DNA of 64,000 nt from Clostridia bacterium (GTDB lineage Bacteria > Bacillota > Clostridia > Oscillospirales > Acutalibacteraceae), in the NCBI GenBank assembly GCA_017471765.1, contig JAFURT010000008.1, positions 24,812-88,811 on the forward strand, read 5' to 3'. Below, piece after piece: positions 42,868 to 51,654 of this stretch. A program made the translations under genes and the position numbers. The notes under the pieces were generated by a model. That model had not been told where the DNA came from and searched no databases. It saw only the letters and a program-made list of their open reading frames with translations. Every line of letters begins with the position of its first letter. Position 1 is the stretch's first letter.

Positions 42868-43893
42868 ATGGATAAGATTAAAAGCGACCTGCACCGGCTG
42901 TGCGTGGCCAGTGGCGCCGCCGGTCTGCCGGAGATTGTCGACGTATGTCGAGACCTGCTGGCAGATCTGACGGATGAGGTAGAAGTCGATGCAATGGGAA
43001 ACGTGCTGGCGGTTCGTCGTGCCGCCGATCCCAATGCTCCCTTACTCATGCTGGAAGCACATCTGGATGAGATTGGGTTTCTTGTCACCCATATTGATGA
43101 TAAGGGTTTTGTTCACGTGGCGGCGGCTGGTGGTGTGGATGAGCGTGTGCTGACGGCGCAGCCTGTCATTGTTCACGGCGACAAGCCCTATGCCGGTGTG
43201 TTCTGTTCTACACCACCTCATTTGGCGAGTAAAGACGGCGAACTGCCGGAACTAGCCGATCGGGGGATTGATATCGGAATGTCCGCCGAAGAAGCCAAGA
43301 CCCATATTCAGCTGGGTAGCCGTGTAACCTTTGCGCCTGCGGTGCGCGAGCTGAATGATACCATGCTGACCGGCAAGGCGCTTGATGACCGTGCCGGCAT
43401 CGCCGCCATTCTTCACTGCCTGCGCCGGTTGGATGGCCCTCAGTCTATGCATATCGGTGTCGCTCTGTGTGTACAGGAGGAGCTGGGATGCCGTGGCTGT
43501 GTCCCGGCAGTGCGCCGCTTACAGCCCAAGCTGGCTATTGTGACCGATGTCAGTTTTGGCCACACCCCTGATGCTGACTCCTATGCGTGCGGAAAAATGG
43601 GTGGCGGTGTCATGGTTGGTATCTCACCGGTACTGCACACCGGTATGACTAAGCGTCTACAGACGTTAGCCGAAAGTGGCTCCATCCCTCAGCAAACGGA
43701 AGTTATGGGTGGGAACACCGGCACCGATGCAGATATGATTAGCCGTTCTCTGCTGGGCATACCCACCGCTCTGCTGTCCATTCCGCTTCGCTATATGCAC
43801 ACACCGGTTGAAACGGTGGATGTCCGGGATGTTGCCGCTGTAGGTGACCTGATGGCCGCCTACATCCGTGAAGGAGGTGCCGAAATTGAATAA
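42868..43893 (+). CDS. M42-family metallo-aminopeptidase, copy 1
   Basis: 341 residues. Dinuclear zinc ligands of the M42 family are visible: AHLDEIG, KALDDRAG, the catalytic QEELGCRG, VTDVS and the last His in RYMHTPVE. These enzymes form large tetrahedral aminopeptidases (or glutamyl peptidases) that trim peptides. It overlaps the second M42 gene by 8 bases, so the pair may form a mixed complex. GAGTGAGG site. Confidence 0.9.
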   Translation: MDKIKSDLHRLCVASGAAGLPEIVDVCRDLLADLTDEVEVDAMGNVLAVRRAADPNAPLLMLEAHLDEIGFLVTHIDDKGFVHVAAAGGVDERVLTAQPVIVHGDKPYAGVFCSTPPHLASKDGELPELADRGIDIGMSAEEAKTHIQLGSRVTFAPAVRELNDTMLTGKALDDRAGIAAILHCLRRLDGPQSMHIGVALCVQEELGCRGCVPAVRRLQPKLAIVTDVSFGHTPDADSYACGKMGGGVMVGISPVLHTGMTKRLQTLAESGSIPQQTEVMGGNTGTDADMISRSLLGIPTALLSIPLRYMHTPVETVDVRDVAAVGDLMAAYIREGGAEIE

Positions 43894-44908
43894 AGAGCTT
43901 TTGACACAGTTGTGCGGGATTGATGGCGTTTCCGGCCACGAGGATGCGGTGCGTGGATTTATTCTGGAACAGCTGAAGGCAACCGATACACCAAAAGAAG
44001 TTACCGTAGATGCCATGGGCAATGTGCTGGTGCATCTATTCGGTAAACAGCCGGCCGCCCATGTGGTGCAAATGGATGCCCATATGGATGAGGTTGGGGT
44101 CATCATCACCCATATTCGCCCGGATGGTATGTTGCGCTTTGCTACCTTGGGTAGCGTGGACTCGCAGGTGCTGTTCGGCTGTCGTGTACGTTTCGGCAAA
44201 CAGATCGGCGTGATTGGCGGCAAGGCAGTGCACCAGTGTGGTGGGGACGATAAGAAAAAAGTTCCCTCGGTGGATCATATGGTGATTGATATCGGTTGCG
44301 TCAGCGCTGAGGAGGCCGAAAAGCTAGTACGGGTAGGAGACACCGGTACCTTTGATAACACGTTGACCTGGTTGCAGGATGACCTGTTTTGCGGTAAGGC
44401 GGTGGATGACCGTATGGGGTGCACCCTGCTGCTGGAGCTGGCCTCTGAACAGCCTGAGAGAGATATTTGGCTGTCCTTCTCCGTACAGGAGGAGATCGGT
44501 CTGCGTGGAGCCGGTGTAGCGGCGGAGGCCATACAGCCGGAGATCGCCATCGCCATTGATTCCACCACCGCCGGTGACACGGCAGGCAGTACCCCCGATA
44601 CCGCCGTGTGCTGTATGGGTAGCGGTGCAGTGGTCTCCTTTGCGGATCGTGCCACCCTGTATGATGCCGCCCTTTACCGTAAGATTCGGGAGCTGGGCGA
44701 CGCCAATGGCATCCCGACCCAAACGAAAAACCGGGTAGCCGGAGCAAATAACGCCGGAGCAATCCAACGTAGCCACACCGGTGTGCAGATGGCCGCTGTT
44801 TCTTTACCTTGCCGCTATCTGCATTCTCCCTCCTGCATGGGACGGGTGAGTGATGGCGATGCCATGCTGTCGCTGCTACGTCTTTTGGCCGAGGAATTGA
44901 CCAAATGA
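43886..44908 (+). CDS. M42-family metallo-aminopeptidase, copy 2
   Basis: 340 residues, related to the gene before it: MDAHMDEVG, KAVDDRMG, QEEIGLRG and RYLHSPSCMG supply ligand and catalytic residues. TTG start at 43886 behind AAGGAGG at 8-base spacing, inside the end of copy 1 (translational coupling). Different internal loops (GGDDKKKVPSVDHM) suggest a distinct substrate preference. Its stop overlaps the following GNAT gene's ATG. Confidence 0.9.
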   Translation: MNKELLTQLCGIDGVSGHEDAVRGFILEQLKATDTPKEVTVDAMGNVLVHLFGKQPAAHVVQMDAHMDEVGVIITHIRPDGMLRFATLGSVDSQVLFGCRVRFGKQIGVIGGKAVHQCGGDDKKKVPSVDHMVIDIGCVSAEEAEKLVRVGDTGTFDNTLTWLQDDLFCGKAVDDRMGCTLLLELASEQPERDIWLSFSVQEEIGLRGAGVAAEAIQPEIAIAIDSTTAGDTAGSTPDTAVCCMGSGAVVSFADRATLYDAALYRKIRELGDANGIPTQTKNRVAGANNAGAIQRSHTGVQMAAVSLPCRYLHSPSCMGRVSDGDAMLSLLRLLAEELTK

Positions 44909-45639
44909 TCCGCATAGCAGAAGAAAAAGACTTTCTCCGCCCCATCAAGGATATAGCCACGTTGCGGATACTGTCTCTACACGAAGCCTATGGCGATGTT
45001 CCTTTCGTTCGTTACTATGCTGATGACGAGGGGAGTTTGCTATGCCTTATGGATGGTGTATGCTTCTTCTCTCCGGCAGTGACACTAACAGAGGAATGGC
45101 AACTGTTCCTGAATATGAACCCGGATATCCGACACATAGGCTGCTCCGGAGTGGTGGGGGAGGCGATTGCCGCTTGTGGAGGATGGTGTCTAGCAAAGAA
45201 AGCACCTGTCATGCAGTATCAAAGGACGAGCCGCCCGGCAGGAGCGCCTTCCCTCTGCCGCACACCGTCTTTACCAGGTGTATATGCTCTTCTTCAGCAG
45301 TGTTTTACCGAGATTTCTCCCTTTGAAGCCTGGTATCCGGATGTATCTCACCGTGTACGGCATGGCTGTTGTATGCTATCCTGCGCACAGGACAATGACA
45401 GAATTGTCAGCACAGCTATGACGGTAGCGCAGGCGGACGGCCATGCATTGCTAGGCCAGGTGGCTACCCATCCCGACTACCGGTGCCGTGGTTTAGCTGC
45501 CGCCTGCCTCAACGACTTAATATCCAGGTGGCAAGGTGACCACCTTTACATTGTGCCGGCCACAGAAGCGGCCGAAAAGCTGTATAAAAAACTTGGTTTT
45601 TGCCCTGGTGACACCTGGGCGGAGCTTATTCGTATATAG
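44905..45639 (+). CDS. GNAT-family N-acetyltransferase
   Basis: 244 residues. The acetyl-CoA-binding region is in the C-terminal half: LLGQVATHPDYRCRGLAAACLNDLI (motif A, RxxG) and the AAEKLYKKLGFCPGD end. The N-terminal half is unrecognised and may define the substrate. It overlaps the M42 gene by 4 bases (ATGA). The acceptor is unknown. Confidence 0.8.
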   Translation: MIRIAEEKDFLRPIKDIATLRILSLHEAYGDVPFVRYYADDEGSLLCLMDGVCFFSPAVTLTEEWQLFLNMNPDIRHIGCSGVVGEAIAACGGWCLAKKAPVMQYQRTSRPAGAPSLCRTPSLPGVYALLQQCFTEISPFEAWYPDVSHRVRHGCCMLSCAQDNDRIVSTAMTVAQADGHALLGQVATHPDYRCRGLAAACLNDLISRWQGDHLYIVPATEAAEKLYKKLGFCPGDTWAELIRI

Positions 45640-45653
45640 TAAGGAGAAGACCC

Positions 45654-46931
45654 ATGGATATGCCCTTTTTTAACGTTGACCCCAAGTTGCTGACCCTGTC
45701 TGAACAGGCAGAAGTGATAGCGGCGGAGGCTTTTTCGGAAATAACCCGTATCACAGAATATAACCAGCAGAAGGTCTTGTCTGCATTCATTCGCCACCAC
45801 GTCAGTGAGAGCCACTTTGTTCCCACCACCGGCTATGGCTATGGTGACCGAGGCCGGGATGCTTTGGACGAAATATTGGCGGACATCATGGGGGCGGAGG
45901 ATGCCCTTATCCGTCACAGCATCGTGTCCGGCACACATGCCATTGCCATTGCCCTGTTTGCCATTCTGCGCCCCGGTGATACCTTGCTGGCGGCAACTGG
46001 AGCACCCTATGATACGCTGGAGCAGGTGATTGGACACAAGGTACCCTCTGCCGGCTCGCTGGCGGAGTATGATGTTGGATATACGCAGGTAGAGCTCACT
46101 GAAGCTGGCACGCCAGACCTTTTGGCCATTCAATCTGCTTTGGAGGCGGATCAGTCCGTTAAAATGGTACATATTCAGCGGTCTCGCGGTTATAACACCC
46201 GTCCGTCGCTGACTATTCAGTGGATCGAGCGTATCATCAAGGCAGTTCGCGCTATCCGTAAGGACGTGATAGTGTTCGTAGATAATTGCTATGGCGAGTT
46301 TGTGGAAGAACGGGAGCCCAACGAAGTGGGGGCTGACCTGATTGCCGGCTCCCTGATTAAAAATCCGGGTGGTGGCATCGCTGAAAATGGTGGCTACCTC
46401 TGCGGCACAAAAGAATGTATCGAGCAGTGCGCCTATCGTATGACCACACCGGGGCTGGGTAGGGAAGTAGGGGCCTCTCTTGGCCATACTCGTTCACTGT
46501 ATATGGGCCTGTTTCAGGCCCCACATGTTGTTGGCGAAGCGCTGAAGACGGCTGTATATGCCGCCGCCTTGTTCAGTAGCCTTGGCTATGAGGTTTCGCC
46601 GGCTGTCAATGAGAAGCGTGCAGATATTATACAGACAGTGATGCTTCGGGAACAGGAGGCGTTGATTGCTTTCTGCCAAGGAATGCAGAAGGGGGCACCG
46701 GTGGATGCCTTTGTCGTACCGGAGCCTTGGGATATGCCCGGATACACCAGCCAGGTTATTATGGCGGCCGGAGCCTTTACCATGGGTGCCTCGATTGAGC
46801 TGTCTGCCGATGCGCCTCTGCGTGAGCCGTTTGCCGCCTATATGCAGGGCGGGCTGAATTACCACAGTGGCAAGGTTGGTGTGCTTTTAGCCGCTCAATC
46901 TATGTTGGAAAAAGGCTGTTTCACGCTGTAA
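45654..46931 (+). CDS. methionine gamma-lyase-like PLP enzyme (YnbB, 'aluminium resistance' family)
   Basis: 425 residues of the Cys/Met metabolism-related fold type I PLP family. Motifs: GYGYGDRGRDALDEI, SGTHAIAIALFAILRPGDTLL, VFVDNCYGEFVEEREP and the PLP lysine in GSLIKNPGGGIAENGGY. Known members are annotated as aluminium resistance protein or YnbB; the physiological substrate is unclear. AAGGAG, 14 bases after the GNAT gene. Length is normal. Confidence 0.9.
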   Translation: MDMPFFNVDPKLLTLSEQAEVIAAEAFSEITRITEYNQQKVLSAFIRHHVSESHFVPTTGYGYGDRGRDALDEILADIMGAEDALIRHSIVSGTHAIAIALFAILRPGDTLLAATGAPYDTLEQVIGHKVPSAGSLAEYDVGYTQVELTEAGTPDLLAIQSALEADQSVKMVHIQRSRGYNTRPSLTIQWIERIIKAVRAIRKDVIVFVDNCYGEFVEEREPNEVGADLIAGSLIKNPGGGIAENGGYLCGTKECIEQCAYRMTTPGLGREVGASLGHTRSLYMGLFQAPHVVGEALKTAVYAAALFSSLGYEVSPAVNEKRADIIQTVMLREQEALIAFCQGMQKGAPVDAFVVPEPWDMPGYTSQVIMAAGAFTMGASIELSADAPLREPFAAYMQGGLNYHSGKVGVLLAAQSMLEKGCFTL

Positions 46932-46947
46932 TATAAAGGAGGTCGCC

Positions 46948-47556
46948 ATGCTGGTTAGTTGCCGTGACCATTATGATGCGCTCATCGACGAGGGCAATGA
47001 CCCCGTATATGATCCTCAGCCTCTTCGGGACTATATGGATAAGTGGGATGGACAAGCGTTTATAGAACGCCTAGAGTTGGACAAAAACGCAAGTGTGTTG
47101 GAGATTGGCGTGGGCACTGGACGGCTGGCTAAACGCATCGCTCCCTTATGTGGAGCATTTTACGGTATTGATATTTCTCCAAAAACCATAAACCGGGGGA
47201 AGGAAAACCTGGCCGCATACAGTCATGTCAACCTGTGGTTGGGAGATTTTCTTAGTTTTAATTTTTCTAGAACCTTTGATATCATTTACTCCTCATTAAC
47301 ATTCATGCACATCAAGCGAAAACAGCAGGCTATACGCATCATAGCGCAATTGCTCAATCCCGGTGGTCGGTGTGTGCTGTCAATCAGTAAAAGCAATGAA
47401 AGCGCCATTAGCACCGGACGACGAATGGTGAAAATATATCCGGACACACCGAAAGAACTCTGCGATTACGCCACGACAGCTGGCCTGCAAACGCAGGAAC
47501 AAACCGAAACGGAATTTGCATACATACTGGTATTTACTAAACCTGTGAAAGTATAA
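46948..47556 (+). CDS. class I SAM-dependent methyltransferase
   Basis: 202 residues with motif I VLEIGVGTGRLAKRI, FYGIDISPKTI (motif post I), FDIIYSSLTFMHI and LLNPGGRCVLSIS. AAAGGAGGTC ribosome site. The acceptor is unknown. It is 16 bases after the PLP enzyme, so the operon continues to here. Confidence 0.82.
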   Translation: MLVSCRDHYDALIDEGNDPVYDPQPLRDYMDKWDGQAFIERLELDKNASVLEIGVGTGRLAKRIAPLCGAFYGIDISPKTINRGKENLAAYSHVNLWLGDFLSFNFSRTFDIIYSSLTFMHIKRKQQAIRIIAQLLNPGGRCVLSISKSNESAISTGRRMVKIYPDTPKELCDYATTAGLQTQEQTETEFAYILVFTKPVKV

Positions 47557-47608
47557 ACCACAAGGGGAGTAGCTCAAAAATATCCCTATTAAAAATTAAC
47601 AAAACTAT

Positions 47609-47626
47609 ACTAAATAAATATTTAGT
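47609..47626. promoter_or_regulatory. inverted repeat upstream of the recombinase
   Basis: ACTAAAT-AAAT-ATTTAGT, a perfect 7-bp inverted repeat with 4-base centre, overlapping a TATACT at 47606-47611. It could be an operator over the recombinase promoter. No convincing -35 is seen. Confidence 0.35.
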
Positions 47627-47657
47627 TTAGTAAAGGGGAGGGAAAACAGAAGAAAAT

Positions 47658-48680
47658 ATGGATAAGCGGTATTTAGCGGAGTGTCCGCCTGTTCTGCGGG
47701 AATATCTCGGTTATATGGAAACGGTCAAAGGGCGTTCTGCCAATACGGTGAACGGTTATTTTATTGATCTACGCACCTTCTTCCGTTTTTTATTAATTCA
47801 GCGTAACATTTGTGTGGATGATCCGGATCATCTGCCCGATATCACTTTGGTAGATATTCCTTTATTAAAAACAGTTACTTTGTTTGATCTGTTCGAGTTT
47901 ATGAATTATGCCAAAAGCGAACGCGAAAACAGCAACGTAACCAGAGCACGTAAGGTTTCCAGCTTGCGGCGCTTTTTTCACTATCTGTGCGAGATCACGC
48001 ACCAAATGGATACGAACCCTGCCAAGAATCTTAGTTCACCAAAACTGCCTTCTCGCATGCCGAAGTATCTCTCCTATGACCAGTCTGTGCAACTACTGCG
48101 ATTAGCCAGCCAAGGCAGATATCCCGAACGGGATTACTGCATCCTTACACTCCTGTTAAATTGCGGTCTTCGCCGAGCCGAGGTTGCCGGATTGAATCGA
48201 ACGGACGTTCGAGACGATAACACGCTTCGTGTAATCGGTAAAGGCAACAAAGAACGGATTTTGTACTTAAATCAAGCCTGCCAGGAGGCTCTGGCTGCCT
48301 ATCTTCCTAAGCGTCCACTGGAGGGTACAAAGGATAAAAAAGCGCTGTTTTATGGGCATACCAAGGATAGAATCAGCCTGCAAGGAATTCATTATATCGT
48401 AAAAAGCTATCTCAAACAGGTTACTGGTGCTGAAGAATACTCTGCCCATAAGCTGCGGCACACAGCTGCTACGCTGATGTATCAGCAAGGTGGCGTCGAT
48501 GTACTGATTCTCAAGGAAATTTTGGGTCATCAAAACCTGGGCACTACAGAGATCTATACCCATATTTCCGGCGAACAGATGAAGCGGGCCGCCGACGCTA
48601 ACCCACTGTCCGGCATCCATCCTACCACCCCTGCAAAAAGGTCTGAAAAAGACAAGGACGAAAATGAGGGAACAGACTAA
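47658..48680 (+). CDS. tyrosine recombinase XerC/XerD-type
   Basis: 340 residues: N-terminal SAM-like core-binding domain (EYLGYMETVKGRSANTVNGYFIDLRTFFRFL) and catalytic domain with Arg172 (GLRRAE), His264/Arg267 (HKLRH), His291 (LGHQ) and nucleophile Tyr300 (EIYTH). All catalytic residues are present. XerC/D resolves chromosome dimers at dif. Absence of mobile genes nearby favours a housekeeping role. It is slightly longer than usual, with a charged C-terminal tail. The stop overlaps the convergent penicillin-binding protein gene. Confidence 0.9.
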   Translation: MDKRYLAECPPVLREYLGYMETVKGRSANTVNGYFIDLRTFFRFLLIQRNICVDDPDHLPDITLVDIPLLKTVTLFDLFEFMNYAKSERENSNVTRARKVSSLRRFFHYLCEITHQMDTNPAKNLSSPKLPSRMPKYLSYDQSVQLLRLASQGRYPERDYCILTLLLNCGLRRAEVAGLNRTDVRDDNTLRVIGKGNKERILYLNQACQEALAAYLPKRPLEGTKDKKALFYGHTKDRISLQGIHYIVKSYLKQVTGAEEYSAHKLRHTAATLMYQQGGVDVLILKEILGHQNLGTTEIYTHISGEQMKRAADANPLSGIHPTTPAKRSEKDKDENEGTD

Positions 48681-48697
48681 TCGGTCTGTTCCCTTTC
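48668..48697. terminator. terminator shared by two convergent genes, containing both stop codons
   Basis: A perfect 10-bp stem (48668-48677 with 48684-48693), loop TAATCG, then TTTCC on the + strand. The + stop TAA is in the loop and the - stop TAG spans loop and stem, so the last codons of both genes form the stem. Confidence 0.88.
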
Positions 48698-50299
48698 CTT
48701 TTCTATTAACTTGTTAGAAATTTCACAAAAGCAGGCTGTTGCATTTGTGCGGTTGCTGTCAGAATCCTCCGCTATAACTGAGATTACATAACGTGGTTCA
48801 TCGGCGGGAAAATACCCGGTAAACCAGCTTTGGATCACCGGCACATCTCCGTTTTGCTGGCCTGTTTGTGCTGTGCCGGTCTTTCCGGCTGAGGTTTCGC
48901 CATTTAAAGTCGCTTTTCGGCCAGTTCCATCGGTAACCACCATTTCCAGCATCTTTTTCAGCGTATTAGCGGTTAGTGAGGAAAAAGCCCTCTCCCCTCC
49001 CCTTCCTTGGGGAATCTCCGTCCGTTCCCAAGCGTTATTAATCGTCGCTGTTACCAGCGTGAGCGATGGTAATATGCCATCATTTGTAACTGCCGCTGTC
49101 ATACGAGCTACATGAAGCGGTGAGAGCAACAGTTTTCCCTGGCCGAAAGCGAAATTAGCCAGTGCCGCCGGTGTAGTCAATTCGTCTATCGTTGGAAGTA
49201 CGCAAGCAGGTGCTTCTATCCCGTCGGCCAGCTTTAGTTTCTGTGTCAGCCCTAGCTTTTCGGTCATTTTCAGCAGTTTTTCAGCGCCCACTTCCTGCGC
49301 AAGCTGAATAAAATACAGATTGCAGGATGAGGCAAATGCCTCATCCATCGCCAGCGTTTGATGCCCAAGCCGACGCTCATGGCAATGAAACACCGTGTTG
49401 CCCACGGTCATGCTTCCGTTGCAGGTATAGGTGCGGCCGACAGGAATGCGATTTTCCAATGCCGCCGCCGCAGTTACAATTTTAAAAACCGAACCGCAAT
49501 CGTATAAAGCGAGCGCTCGATTGATCAGCGCACCGTCAGCCTTTTCAATGCTATCAGCAACCGTTTCCGGGTGATAGGTCGGTACGCTGGAACTGGCCAG
49601 AACGGCCCCGTTTTGCGGGTCCAATACCACTACAGCGCCTTTGAGCAGACTGGTTTTTGCTACCTCTTCAACAATTTCCTGTATATCTCGGTCAAGCGTT
49701 GTGACTACACCGCCGGCGGCGTTTGCTACTGTATTTTTGAGAGTAGGGGCCTCTCCGGCTAAATACGCCCCTGCCCCATTCACAGCAAAACTTGCCTCCG
49801 CCCTTCCCTGGCAGGCAGATAAAATCTCATTGTATGCATATTCCAAGCCGGTGACCCCGTGCTGAGCGCTGGCATCCAGATAGCCGATAATATGCGGTGC
49901 CATCATCCGCTGTCCATATCGCACAGGCACCAAAAATAAAGATAGTCCCCTGGCTACCGCCGCCGGCTTATTTAACCTTACAACTGCCGGTTCTCCAGCA
50001 GAAACCTTGTCCAGCAGCGACAGATAAGAAGAGGTATCCATTGCGGGGCGCACCATAGCCAGTAAACTCTCGTCCGGCAGAATGGCGGCTCTGTATTCTT
50101 GCTCTGCATTCACCAACGGGCGCATCTGTCGGTCGTAGATTGTCCCACGGACGGTGGCTACCGTAATCGTCCGACTTCCTTGACCACTACCAACTGTCAC
50201 CGATAGCGTATTCCGGCATAACCAACCCAGATATAGGACAAGCATAAGAAAGATACCGAGTAGCGCTGAAAGAAGCCCCCATATACGCTTTGTATGCAA
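48677..50299 (-). CDS. class B penicillin-binding protein (transpeptidase)
   Basis: 540 residues. One N-terminal membrane segment (about 8-27), a dimerisation domain (VRGTIYDRQMRPL), and a transpeptidase domain with nucleophile Ser270 in SVFK (SxxK), SSCN (SxN) and KTGTAQ (KTG). It cross-links peptidoglycan; similarity is to PBP2/SpoVD-type proteins, and the step (septum, elongation, or sporulation) is unclear. It begins with TTG directly after a terminator hairpin whose 3' arm contains AAAGGCGG, the only candidate ribosome site, about 12 bases away. Confidence 0.88.
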   Translation of the reverse strand: MHTKRIWGLLSALLGIFLMLVLYLGWLCRNTLSVTVGSGQGSRTITVATVRGTIYDRQMRPLVNAEQEYRAAILPDESLLAMVRPAMDTSSYLSLLDKVSAGEPAVVRLNKPAAVARGLSLFLVPVRYGQRMMAPHIIGYLDASAQHGVTGLEYAYNEILSACQGRAEASFAVNGAGAYLAGEAPTLKNTVANAAGGVVTTLDRDIQEIVEEVAKTSLLKGAVVVLDPQNGAVLASSSVPTYHPETVADSIEKADGALINRALALYDCGSVFKIVTAAAALENRIPVGRTYTCNGSMTVGNTVFHCHERRLGHQTLAMDEAFASSCNLYFIQLAQEVGAEKLLKMTEKLGLTQKLKLADGIEAPACVLPTIDELTTPAALANFAFGQGKLLLSPLHVARMTAAVTNDGILPSLTLVTATINNAWERTEIPQGRGGERAFSSLTANTLKKMLEMVVTDGTGRKATLNGETSAGKTGTAQTGQQNGDVPVIQSWFTGYFPADEPRYVISVIAEDSDSNRTNATACFCEISNKLIEKEREQTD

Positions 50300-50347
50300 A
50301 ATAAAGACACCGCCTTTCGTATGTAATTAGCATACCACGGCGGTGTC
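50298..50347 (-). terminator. terminator of the U32 gene, overlapping the PBP leader
   Basis: A 9-bp outer stem (50306-50314 with 50339-50347) and inner stem GTATG/CATAC, followed on the - strand by TTTATTTT. The T run is adjacent to the PBP start codon, and the stem holds the PBP ribosome site. Confidence 0.8.
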
Positions 50348-50357
50348 TGGAATATAC

Positions 50358-51590
50358 TTACAGGGTTTTATTGTAACGGAGCAATGTTCCTTTGGGCAGA
50401 GGTTTATCCAAAGGAATATATACGGTCATTGTGGGGTGATTGGCCGATTCGATTGGGTTTTTCTCCTCGTCCAACAGCACATCAGGTGTAAAGGTGAATG
50501 GCTTTCCACCCGGTTCCAGCACATCCAAAGTCGTTCCGGGGAAAAAGCGGTTGCGCTGGGTGGTTTTGAGCCAACCGTCCTCCCAGCCCTCCACCACGGC
50601 AGCTACCTCATAGGTGCGGATGTAGCCACCTTGCTTCAGGTGCTGGGCGGGCATACCGTAATAAAAGCCGGTGCCATAAGGCCGGTGACTGATTTTATTC
50701 ATCTCATCCAGCACCCACTCTTCCGGCACATAGTCGGGCGAAAATCCGGAGGCAACATAGCCATCAACCGCACGGCGGTAAGCATTCGCTGTTACGGCGG
50801 TGTAATAAAAGGTCTTAGCCCGGCCTTCAATCTTAAAGGAGCTTATCCCAGCCTGTGCCAAATCGGCTACATGGGCAATCATATTCATATCATTGGCATT
50901 GAACAGATACGTTCCCTCATCTGTTTGCTCAAGGTCCATGGGAAGATCCGGACGTGTCTCCTCTGTGATGGTATATTTCCATCGGCAGGGCTGTGAACAT
51001 TCACCATGGTTGGCATCCCGGTTTGTCAGGTAATTAGAAATAACACATCGACCGGAAAAAGACATACAGATTGCCCCATGAACGAAGGCCTCCAATTCCA
51101 ATTCCGGCGGCGTTTTCTCCCGAATCTCCCGAATTTCAGCCAAAGACAGTTCTCTGGCCAGCACAACACGCTTTGCCCCCATGTGGTACAAAGCCGTAGC
51201 GGTAGCGTAATTGACTACACCAAACTGGGTAGACACATGCAACGCACAGTGTGGAGCGTACTGTTTGGCTAACTCCATCGTGCCGATATCGCTGATAATA
51301 ATTGCATCCACACCGATTTCATCCAGATACGCCAGATAGGTTGGTATTTGCTGAATATCGTTATTGCGAGGTAGGATGTTACAGGTAACGTACAGCTTTT
51401 TACCGGCCGTGTGTGTCTTTTCCACCGCACGCTTCAAACCGTCCCGGTCAAAGTTGGCGCAAGCCGCCCGCATACCATACGCTTGGCCGGAAACATACAC
51501 AGCATCTGCGCCAAACTGTAAGGCCGCCTCTAAGCGTTCCTCGTCTCCGGCAGGCGAAAGTACTTCTGGAATGATGGAAGTGGATATCAT
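50358..51590 (-). CDS. U32-family protein (TrhP/YrrO-like)
   Basis: 410 residues of the peptidase U32 family. N-terminal VLSPAGDEERLEAALQFGADAVYV, GAICMSFSGRCVISNYLTNRDANHGECSQPCRW (Cys motif for an Fe-S cluster) and KIEGRAKT are characteristic. Family members act in tRNA wobble-uridine hydroxylation (TrhP) rather than proteolysis. AGGAG 9 bases before the ATG. It lies between two terminators. Confidence 0.88.
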   Translation of the reverse strand: MISTSIIPEVLSPAGDEERLEAALQFGADAVYVSGQAYGMRAACANFDRDGLKRAVEKTHTAGKKLYVTCNILPRNNDIQQIPTYLAYLDEIGVDAIIISDIGTMELAKQYAPHCALHVSTQFGVVNYATATALYHMGAKRVVLARELSLAEIREIREKTPPELELEAFVHGAICMSFSGRCVISNYLTNRDANHGECSQPCRWKYTITEETRPDLPMDLEQTDEGTYLFNANDMNMIAHVADLAQAGISSFKIEGRAKTFYYTAVTANAYRRAVDGYVASGFSPDYVPEEWVLDEMNKISHRPYGTGFYYGMPAQHLKQGGYIRTYEVAAVVEGWEDGWLKTTQRNRFFPGTTLDVLEPGGKPFTFTPDVLLDEEKNPIESANHPTMTVYIPLDKPLPKGTLLRYNKTL

Positions 51591-51616
51591 GCGTTATTAC
51601 TCCTGTTCTTTACAAC

Positions 51617-51643
51617 AAAAAAGCCGGGTTTTCCGGCTTTTTT
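51617..51643 (-). terminator. terminator after mltG
   Basis: A stem AAAAAAGCCGG/CCGGCTTTTTT with 5-base loop; U-run on both strands. It sits in the 64-base gap between mltG and the U32 gene. Confidence 0.88.
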
Positions 51644-51654
51644 GCAGTGGTTTT

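Noticed and set aside
47658-48680. Xer recombinase as an integrase of a mobile element
   Set aside because: No attachment sites, no phage or transfer genes nearby and base composition like the neighbours; a housekeeping role is simpler.
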